From positions 1-10,790 of the forward strand of contig CABRZN010000063.1 in assembly GCA_902475445.1 (NCBI GenBank): DNA of 10,790 nucleotides, read 5' to 3'. This stretch comes from an uncultured Collinsella sp. Lineage in GTDB: Bacteria; Actinomycetota; Coriobacteriia; Coriobacteriales; Coriobacteriaceae. Below the pieces are notes generated by a model that was given only the letters and a program-made list of their open reading frames with translations, searched no databases and was not told the DNA's origin. The position numbers and the translations under genes were made by a program. Positions 6,151 to 10,790 of the stretch are shown one piece after another; the stretch's first letter is position 1, and every line of letters begins with the position of its first letter.

Positions 6151-6196
6151 GTCCCAAAAGGCGGCAGGCGCAAAGCGCCGAGGCCGCCGCCGGGAC
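6151..6196. other. Nested 46-nt stem-loop
   Basis: Three stacked helices share one axis: GTCCC (6151-6155) with GGGAC (6192-6196), GGCGGC (6160-6165) with GCCGCC (6183-6188), and GGCGC (6167-6171) with GCGCC (6175-6179) closing an AAA loop. Short internal loops separate them. It folds on either strand. No T run follows, so it is not an ordinary terminator. Confidence 0.5.
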
Positions 6197-6289
6197 CAGG
6201 GCCCGCAACAACCACGCGCCCCTGCATCAGCCCAGCGGCCCCAACCAACAACGACCCCATCGCAGACCGCTTGCAGCAGCGTCACCGCA

Positions 6290-6419
6290 GGCGGGGGCCG
6301 GGCTTGGTTTTCAGAACACTCCGCAGACCAGTGTGGCGCCTTGTCCGCGGCTCCGAAGGAGCAGGACAAGGCGCCACACATGGTCGAGGACGTTCTGAAA
6401 ACCAAGCCCGGCCCCCGCC
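6290..6419. repeat. 130-nt long inverted repeat (giant hairpin) 3' of asd
   Basis: The outer arms 6290-6317 and 6392-6419 are perfect 28-base complements. After an asymmetric internal region, in which ACCA (6327-6330) can pair with TGGT (6381-6384), the arms 6331-6346 and 6364-6379 are perfect 16-base complements. A small GCTCC-GAA-GGAGC hairpin (6350-6362) caps the top. It starts 14 bp past the asd stop codon. Candidates are a palindromic mobile repeat (MITE- or REP-like), a 3' stabiliser, or a terminator-like element. There is no adjacent T run and no visible target-site duplication. Confidence 0.8.
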
Positions 6420-6433
6420 GGACAGATCCACCG

Positions 6434-7459
6434 TTACTCGCAGAGCAGCTTGGCGATCTGGACGGCGTTGGTTGCCGCGCCCTTACGGATTTGGTCGCCG
6501 CAGCACCAGAAGGTGATGCCGCGCGCGGCCTCGGAGTTCGAGATGTCGCGACGCACGCGACCGACCCAGATCAGGTCCTGGTCGGACGTATCCATCGGCA
6601 TGGGGAAGCGGTCGTGCGCATCCTCGGCAGCCATATCGTCAACCAGCTTCACGCCCGGAGCGGCAGCCAGCGCAGCACGGGCCTCTTCCACCGTGATGTC
6701 GCGCTCAAACTCGAGCGTAATGCTCTCGGAGTGCGAACGCAGCACGGGCACGCGCACGCAGGTGCAGTTCACGCGCAGCTCGGGCAGATGCATGATCTTG
6801 CGACCCTCGTTCTGCAGCTTCATCTCCTCGGAGGTAAAGTCCTCCTCCTTGACGCCGCCAATCTGCGGAATCAGGTTGCTCGCCAGCTGGGCGGCGAAGG
6901 CGCGCGGCTCGGGAATCTCCTCGCCACGGCCCAGGGCGGCAAGCTGTGCTTCGAGCTCGGCCATACCGGGGGCACCGGCGCCCGAAGCTGCCTGATACGT
7001 GGACACGATCATACGCTTTACGCCGGCAAGCTGATGCAGCGGCCAGGTGGGAACCAGGCCGATAATGGTCGCGCAGTTGGGGTTGGCGATAAGGCCGTGA
7101 TGCCACTTGATATCGTCGGCATTGATCTCGGGTACGACCAGCGGCACCTCGGGATCCATGCGGAAGGCATGGCTGTTGTCGACCACGACAGCGCCGCGCT
7201 TTACGGCCTCGGGCAGCAATTCCTTGGCGATATCGTCGCCGGCAGCGCCAAGCACGATGTCACAGCCCTCAAAGGCCTCGGGACAAGCCTCTTCGATCAC
7301 GATTTGCTCGCCGCGGAACTCAACGGTCTTGCCCGCGGAGCGTGCGCTTGCCAACAGCTTGAGCTTGCCGACCGGGAACTCCTGCTCGTTGAGGCACTCG
7401 AGCATCTGGGTGCCCACGGCTCCCGTCGCGCCCAAAATAGCAACCGTGTACTGTTTCAT
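6434..7459 (-). CDS. asd: Aspartate-semialdehyde dehydrogenase
   Basis: NADPH-dependent reduction of L-aspartyl-4-phosphate to aspartate semialdehyde, the branch point toward lysine/diaminopimelate and toward homoserine (threonine, methionine). It has 341 residues, the usual length. The nucleotide-binding loop GATGAVG is at 10-16. The catalytic Cys129 lies in NPNC (126-129). QAASGAG is at 156-162. The phosphate/substrate segment EEMKLQNEGRKI lies near 211-222, and the catalytic His243 follows RVPVLRS. The closing segment is NAVQIAKLL. The ATG at 7459 is chosen over an ATG at 7546 because AGGGGG lies a few bases upstream (about 7464-7471) and the conserved MKQYTVAILGATGAVG begins there. It lies 173 bp downstream of lysC on the same strand, separated by a hairpin, so it may have its own promoter. 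Confidence 0.96.
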   Translation of the reverse strand: MKQYTVAILGATGAVGTQMLECLNEQEFPVGKLKLLASARSAGKTVEFRGEQIVIEEACPEAFEGCDIVLGAAGDDIAKELLPEAVKRGAVVVDNSHAFRMDPEVPLVVPEINADDIKWHHGLIANPNCATIIGLVPTWPLHQLAGVKRMIVSTYQAASGAGAPGMAELEAQLAALGRGEEIPEPRAFAAQLASNLIPQIGGVKEEDFTSEEMKLQNEGRKIMHLPELRVNCTCVRVPVLRSHSESITLEFERDITVEEARAALAAAPGVKLVDDMAAEDAHDRFPMPMDTSDQDLIWVGRVRRDISNSEAARGITFWCCGDQIRKGAATNAVQIAKLLCE

Positions 7460-7522
7460 GCTTCCCCCTTTAAAGGTTGTGGCTTTTGCCCGCACGCCGA
7501 GCAGGCCGATTATTGTTGCCAG

Positions 7523-7528
7523 TTTATA
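7523..7528 (-). promoter_or_regulatory. asd: Possible -10 box of asd
   Basis: TATAAA on the minus strand, preceded by TTG, located just past the GC-rich hairpin and 63 bp before the asd ATG. The -35 region at 17 bp spacing (GTTTCA) is poor and lies inside the hairpin. Confidence 0.35.
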
Positions 7529-7533
7529 CAAGA

Positions 7534-7560
7534 ACAGGGCGGGCATGAAACCCGCCCCGT
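7534..7560 (-). terminator. GC-rich hairpin after lysC, possible terminator or processing site
   Basis: ACGGGGCGGG and CCCGCCCTGT (minus strand reading) form a 10-bp stem with one wobble and a 7-base loop. What follows is TCTTGT rather than a solid T run, so termination would be partial. It separates lysC from asd. Confidence 0.45.
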
Positions 7561-7582
7561 CGAAACGAAACCGAAACGAAAC
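7561..7582. repeat. Perfect tandem duplication of CGAAACGAAAC
   Basis: Two exact 11-bp copies (7561-7571 and 7572-7582), each itself built from CGAAA steps. They are flanked by similar CGCCCCG-like strings. Confidence 0.8.
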
Positions 7583-7590
7583 GCCCCGCC

Positions 7591-7622
7591 GTAGATTTTT
7601 GAGACATGACCCAAAAATCTAC
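7591..7622. repeat. 32-bp near-perfect palindrome
   Basis: GTAGATTTTTG (7591-7601) and CAAAAATCTAC (7612-7622) are perfect 11-base complements with a 10-base centre that is itself almost palindromic. It begins 11 bp past the lysC stop codon in the direction of transcription. The T run is inside the stem rather than after it, so it is not a standard terminator. It could be an operator or a dispersed palindromic element. Confidence 0.7.
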
Positions 7623-7632
7623 CGAACAGTCG

Positions 7633-9021
7633 CTACTTTTTGAGCGCGGCCAGAGCGGGATCGACCGGCGCAGGAGCCTCCAGATCGGAGACCTTCACAA
7701 TGCCGTTTTCGTCGGAGAAGGCACGGTAAATGGTCTGAATCGCCAGGTCGAAGTCCTTCTCCTCGACACCGATAATGATATTGATCTCGTCACAGCTCTG
7801 CGAAATCATGCGCACGCTCACGCCGGCCTGGCCGAGCATGCCAAACAGATGGCCCGAAATACCTGCACGACCGCGCAGGTTACGACCGACGGTCGCGATG
7901 AGCGCCAGGCCCTCGACAACCTCGATCTCGAGCGGCTCGACCTCCTGCTGAATGTCGCCCACAAGCGAGTACAGCGAATCGTGCACATCCTGCTCCTGCA
8001 CCACGGCGCCAAAGCGGTCGACACCAGTGGGCATGTGCTCGACGGAAACGTCATAGCGCTCGAAGACCGAAAGCGCGCGGCGCATAAAGCCAACGCGGGG
8101 CTTGGTGCGGTCGCGGGCAACGTTGATGGCGACAAAACCGCGCTTGCCGGTCACACCGGTAATGATGGGCTCTGCCTCGCCCTCGTCAGCCGTCTCGCTA
8201 ATGATGGTGCCGGGGTCCTGCGGCGCATTGGTGTTCTTGATGACCAGCGGAATACCCGCCTCGCGCACGGGGAACACGGCCTCCTCGTGCAGGACGCTTG
8301 CACCCATGTACGAAAGCTCGCGCAGCTCCTCGTAGGTAACGCGGGCGATGGGCTGAGCCTCGGGAACAATACGCGGATCGGCAGAGTAGAAGCCCGAAAC
8401 GTCGGTCCAGTTCTCGTAAAGGTCGGCGCCCAGGCACTTGGCCAGAATCGAGCCCGAGATATCGCCGCCGCCACGATCGAGCAGCTTGATCTGGCCCTCA
8501 CGCGTCGCGCCGTAGAAACCGGGCATAACAAAGCCGCCCTGCTGACCGTACTCCTGCACCAGCTCAGAGGTGCGATTCATGCTGAGCGTACCGTCGTGAT
8601 GGAACGCCACAACCGTCGCGGCGTCCAGGAACGGTAAGCCCAGGTACTCGGCCATCAGGCGGGCGGTAAAGTACTCGCCACGGCTCACAAGCTCCTCGGT
8701 GGAGTAGCCGCCCGAGCGGGCGCGCTCGGCAAAGGCCGCGAACTCCTCACGGATGGGATAGGTGAGCTCCAGCTCGTCAGCAATATCAAAATAGCGCTGG
8801 CCAATGTCCTCGAGCAACTCCTCGCACGACACGTGATACTTAACGTGCGCGTTAACCAGGTAGAGCAGGTCGGTCACCTTGGTGTCGCCCTTAAAGCGGC
8901 GACCGCAGGCAGAAACCACCACAAAACGGCGGGCAGGGTCGGCATCGACGATGGCCTTGATCTTCTTGAAGTGTTCGGCGTCGGCGACCGACGAGCCGCC
9001 AAACTTGGCAATCTTAATCAT
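7633..9021 (-). CDS. lysC: Aspartate kinase
   Basis: Phosphorylates L-aspartate to L-aspartyl-4-phosphate, the entry and main control point of the aspartate family. It has 462 residues and is monofunctional, close in length to the lysine-sensitive class. The N-terminal KFGGSSVAD is at 6-14, VSRGEYFTARL near 112-122, a phosphate-binding LDRGGGDISG at 181-190, and YENWTDVSGFYSADPRIV at 202-219. Two C-terminal ACT domains lie at about 295-365 and 370-445, where feedback by lysine or threonine would act. In the 181-190 motif the usual RGGSD reads RGGGD, a conservative change. The ATG at 9021 starts the conserved MIKIAKFGGSS. Its ribosome site is unusual: AAAGG is about 13 bases away, and the nearer sequence is pyrimidine-rich. 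It is divergent from thrC and followed by asd. Confidence 0.95.
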   Translation of the reverse strand: MIKIAKFGGSSVADAEHFKKIKAIVDADPARRFVVVSACGRRFKGDTKVTDLLYLVNAHVKYHVSCEELLEDIGQRYFDIADELELTYPIREEFAAFAERARSGGYSTEELVSRGEYFTARLMAEYLGLPFLDAATVVAFHHDGTLSMNRTSELVQEYGQQGGFVMPGFYGATREGQIKLLDRGGGDISGSILAKCLGADLYENWTDVSGFYSADPRIVPEAQPIARVTYEELRELSYMGASVLHEEAVFPVREAGIPLVIKNTNAPQDPGTIISETADEGEAEPIITGVTGKRGFVAINVARDRTKPRVGFMRRALSVFERYDVSVEHMPTGVDRFGAVVQEQDVHDSLYSLVGDIQQEVEPLEIEVVEGLALIATVGRNLRGRAGISGHLFGMLGQAGVSVRMISQSCDEINIIIGVEEKDFDLAIQTIYRAFSDENGIVKVSDLEAPAPVDPALAALKK

Positions 9022-9124
9022 GGGCTGGAGGTTACCTTTCTAAAAGCCTCTGCGAACCTATTTTGCGTGCTCTGATACCATGGTTTCACCGATTGGGACC
9101 AAGGCATCCGAGGAGCAGTGTTAT
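9022..9124. promoter_or_regulatory. Divergent lysC-thrC control region
   Basis: 103 bp holding the 5' signals of both genes. I find no convincing -35/-10 pair on either strand. The region contains an ACCATGGT palindrome (9077-9084) and an AGGTTACCT odd palindrome (9029-9037) next to the lysC start, either of which could be an operator. It is too short for a lysine riboswitch or T-box leader, and none is seen. The thrC ribosome site AGGAG is at 9111-9115. Confidence 0.45.
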
Positions 9125-10642
9125 ATGGGAACTTATCATAGTACACGAGGACGCACTTTATCGTGCTCAAGTAAGGTGGCAATCCGTACCGGCATCGCTC
9201 CCGACGGGGGTTTGTTTGTCTCGGACGAGCTCGGCACCCAGCAGGTCGATATCAGCTCGCTTGCAGCTAAATCGTACTTTGAAATCGCTCAAGATGTGTT
9301 GGGAATGTTACTGAATGATTACACGGCCGAAGAAATTTCGGCGTGTGTCGACGAGGCATACCGCGGCACGTTCGCGAGTGAAGAGGTTACGCCGCTCGTC
9401 AAACTCGACGCAGCGCCGGGTGCTGACGCCCCTCAGACCTATGTGATGGAGCTCTTTGGCGGCCCCACAAGCGCCTTCAAGGACGTCGCCCTGCAGATGC
9501 TCCCCCGTCTGATGGCCCGCACTTCCGCCAAGGACGGCGGCGCCGAGCGCATCATGATCGTCACCGCCACGTCGGGCGACACGGGCAAGGCTGCGCTCGC
9601 CGGTTTTGCCGACGCTCCGGGCACGGGCATCACCGTCTTTTATCCCGAGGGCAAGGTTAGCCGCGTCCAGAACCTGCAGATGTCCACGCAGGAGGGCGAC
9701 AACGTCGCCGTCTGCGGCATCCGCGGCAACTTTGACGACGCCCAGAGCGCCGTCAAGCGCATCTTTGCCGATAAGGAGCTTGCCGAGCGCCTGGAAGCCG
9801 CCGGCACGGTGCTTTCGAGCGCCAACTCTATCAATGTCGGCCGTCTGGTACCGCAGGTCGTCTACTACTTTGCCGCCTATGCGCAGCTGCTGCGCGCCGG
9901 CGCTATCGAGGCTAGCGACGCCGTAGAGTTCTGTGTGCCCACCGGCAACTTTGGCGATATCTTGGCCGGCTACTACGCCAAGCGCATGGGCCTGCCCGTC
10001 GCCAAGCTCATCGTCGCGAGCGACAAGAACAACGTGCTTGCCGACTTCCTGACCACCGGCGTCTACGACCGTAACCGCCCGTTCTTCACGACCATCTCGC
10101 CGTCGATGGACATCCTCATCAGCTCTAACCTGGAGCGCATGCTGTACTTCCTGTCCGATGGCGACTGCGAACTCGTTGCCGGCCTTATGGAGCAGTTGGC
10201 ACAGACCGGTCGCTACGAGGTACCCGCCGAGCTGCTGGCCAAGATTCAGAGCGTCTTTGGCTGCGGCTGGGCCAGCGAGGACGAGGTCCGCGCTGCCATC
10301 AAGAGTTGCTGGGACGCCAACGGCTACGTGATCGACCCGCACACCGCTTGCGGCTATCACGTCTTTGAAAAGGTCGCTCCCGCCGAGGGCGCCAAGGCCC
10401 GTGTGCTGCTTTCGACCGCCAGCCCCTACAAGTTCCCGCGCGCCTGCTGCGACGCCCTGGGGCTCGACGTTCCCGAGGACGACTTTGAGGCCATGCACGT
10501 GCTCGAGCAGGCAACCAACACGGTCGCCCCGGCACAGCTCGCCGAACTCGAGTCCAAGCCCGTCCGCTTCGAAGACGTCTGCGACGTCGATGAGATGGCA
10601 AGCTACGTCGAGTCTGCAGCAAAAAAGATGGCTACCAACTAA
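9125..10642 (+). CDS. thrC: Threonine synthase
   Basis: Pyridoxal-phosphate enzyme converting O-phospho-L-homoserine to L-threonine. It has 505 residues, the long form of the family. The N-terminus STRGRTLSCSSKVAIRTGIAPDGGLFV is characteristic. The cofactor lysine is Lys119 in FGGPTSAFKDVAL. The SGDTG loop is at 150-154, the second phosphate-binding motif PTGNFGDILAGYYAKRMGLP at 272-290, and the C-terminal HTACGYHVF with LLSTASPYKFP near 406-437. The ATG at 9125 is chosen over one at 9080 because AGGAG (9111-9115) lies 9 bp before it and family similarity starts there. It is divergent from lysC and ends with a hairpin terminator. Homoserine dehydrogenase and homoserine kinase are not adjacent on this side. 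Confidence 0.95.
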   Translation: MGTYHSTRGRTLSCSSKVAIRTGIAPDGGLFVSDELGTQQVDISSLAAKSYFEIAQDVLGMLLNDYTAEEISACVDEAYRGTFASEEVTPLVKLDAAPGADAPQTYVMELFGGPTSAFKDVALQMLPRLMARTSAKDGGAERIMIVTATSGDTGKAALAGFADAPGTGITVFYPEGKVSRVQNLQMSTQEGDNVAVCGIRGNFDDAQSAVKRIFADKELAERLEAAGTVLSSANSINVGRLVPQVVYYFAAYAQLLRAGAIEASDAVEFCVPTGNFGDILAGYYAKRMGLPVAKLIVASDKNNVLADFLTTGVYDRNRPFFTTISPSMDILISSNLERMLYFLSDGDCELVAGLMEQLAQTGRYEVPAELLAKIQSVFGCGWASEDEVRAAIKSCWDANGYVIDPHTACGYHVFEKVAPAEGAKARVLLSTASPYKFPRACCDALGLDVPEDDFEAMHVLEQATNTVAPAQLAELESKPVRFEDVCDVDEMASYVESAAKKMATN

Positions 10643-10654
10643 ACCCCTTATTAA

Positions 10655-10684
10655 GCGCCGGCGAAAGCCGGCGCACCTTCTTCC
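10655..10684 (+). terminator. Terminator-like hairpin after thrC
   Basis: GCGCCGGC (10655-10662) and GCCGGCGC (10667-10674) form a perfect 8-bp stem closed by a GAAA tetraloop, 12 bp past the thrC stop. The following tract is CCTTCTTCC rather than pure T. Confidence 0.7.
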
Positions 10685-10762
10685 ATCAGATAACCCCCGG
10701 GATGATGACGAACGTGCACAGCGTGCCTGGCTGTTTAGTTCGTCGCGAGTTCCGCACGCAAA

Positions 10763-10790
10763 GGAAAGCACTTAATGTGCTTTCCGTCTT
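10763..10790 (+). terminator. Second hairpin, possible terminator cut by the window edge
   Basis: GGAAAGCAC (10763-10771) and GTGCTTTCC (10777-10785) form a perfect 9-bp stem with a TTAAT loop, followed by GTCTT at the end of the window. Whether a T run continues cannot be seen. On the minus strand the stem is followed by TTTGCG, so it could also serve a gene arriving from the right. Confidence 0.5.

Larger units (their letters stand above)
6062..6433. other. Gene-free, strongly structured region between ogt and asd
   Basis: About 370 bp between the ogt promoter and the asd stop with no supported gene. Long open frames cross it only because the sequence is very G+C-rich. None has a ribosome site with recognisable protein similarity. 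It contains a nested 46-nt stem-loop (6151-6196) and a 130-nt inverted repeat (6290-6419), both listed separately. Confidence 0.6.
7460..7632. other. Structured spacer between lysC and asd
   Basis: 173 bp without a gene. In the direction of transcription (minus) it holds a 32-bp near-palindrome (7622-7591), an 11-bp tandem repeat (7582-7561), a GC-rich hairpin (7560-7534), a possible -10 box (7528-7523), and the asd ribosome site. The layout suggests lysC transcripts are ended or trimmed here and asd is started anew. Confidence 0.6.
10643..10790. other. Region after thrC to the window edge; stem-loops only
   Basis: No gene is seen. Besides the thrC terminator, it contains a two-helix stem-loop at 10707-10744 (GACGAAC with GTTCGTC, and inside it ACAGC with GCTGT) and a strong hairpin at 10763-10785. 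Confidence 0.6.

Noticed and set aside
6040..6405. Minus-strand 121-codon frame through the giant hairpin
   Set aside because: Its sequence is mostly the inverted repeat itself. No ribosome site or known family, so the repeat explains it better than a gene.
7460..7546. Upstream ATG at 7546 as the asd start
   Set aside because: It would put the GC-rich hairpin and the -10 box inside the gene and adds 29 residues with no family similarity. The start at 7459 has a strong ribosome site.
5858..7594. Long open frame on the plus strand across ogt, the spacer and asd
   Set aside because: It is antisense to asd over most of its length and crosses the 130-nt hairpin. Composition is typical of a shadow frame in high-GC DNA, and it has no recognisable domain.
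7606..8637. 343-codon open frame antisense to lysC
   Set aside because: Shadow of lysC. It is His/Asn/Leu-rich with no domain and no ribosome site.
9080..9124. Upstream ATG at 9080 as the thrC start
   Set aside because: No ribosome site and no similarity in the extra 15 residues. AGGAG precedes the ATG at 9125.
9308..10771. 487-codon open frame antisense to thrC
   Set aside because: Mirror of the thrC coding sequence, with no family similarity. The thrC reading has every expected motif.

Overview
The window looks like a chromosomal segment of a moderately high-GC gut actinobacterium of the class Coriobacteriia, most likely Collinsella or a close relative. This rests on the codon and base composition of the genes, on the protein sequences as I know them, and on a LexA-type operator of the Gram-positive/actinobacterial form. 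No rRNA or species marker is present, so the assignment is an inference. I found no tRNA, CRISPR array or intact insertion sequence.

Layout. (1) 1-3660, minus strand: a two-gene ABC exporter operon. A MacB/LolD-type ATPase comes first and is followed, nearly overlapping, by a large FtsX-family permease with a coiled-coil extracytoplasmic domain. (2) 3661-4600: an intergenic region with a perfect 14-bp LexA-like palindrome next to a -10 box, driving a GyrI-like (SbmC/Lin2189-type) protein on the plus strand. This is probably an SOS-inducible protection gene. (3) 4601-5448: a low-GC scar. A structured leader or possible small RNA precedes an Abi_2 (AbiD/AbiF-type) gene that lost its C-terminal RNase half. 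It runs directly into the last ~70 codons of a ClC chloride channel. Three alternating 14-bp repeat units follow. (4) 5449-6027, minus: ogt, an O6-alkylguanine-DNA alkyltransferase. (5) 6028-6433: about 400 bp without a gene but full of secondary structure, including a 130-nt near-perfect hairpin just 3' of asd. (6) 6434-9021, minus: lysC then asd, separated by 173 bp holding a hairpin, a tandem repeat and a 32-bp near-palindrome. (7) 9125-10642, plus: thrC, divergent from lysC across 103 bp, followed by a GNRA-loop hairpin terminator and two more stem-loops up to the window edge.

How the genes work together. lysC and asd catalyse the first two steps of the aspartate pathway (aspartate to aspartyl phosphate to aspartate semialdehyde). 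thrC performs the last step to threonine. Homoserine dehydrogenase and homoserine kinase are not in the window. The GyrI-like gene and ogt are both genome-protection functions, one apparently under LexA control. The Abi_2 remnant shows that a phage-defence/toxin module once sat between them.

The points most worth a second look are the LexA box in front of the GyrI-like gene, the RNA structure left in front of the broken Abi_2 toxin, the 130-nt hairpin after asd, and the alternating repeat cluster at 5333-5408.
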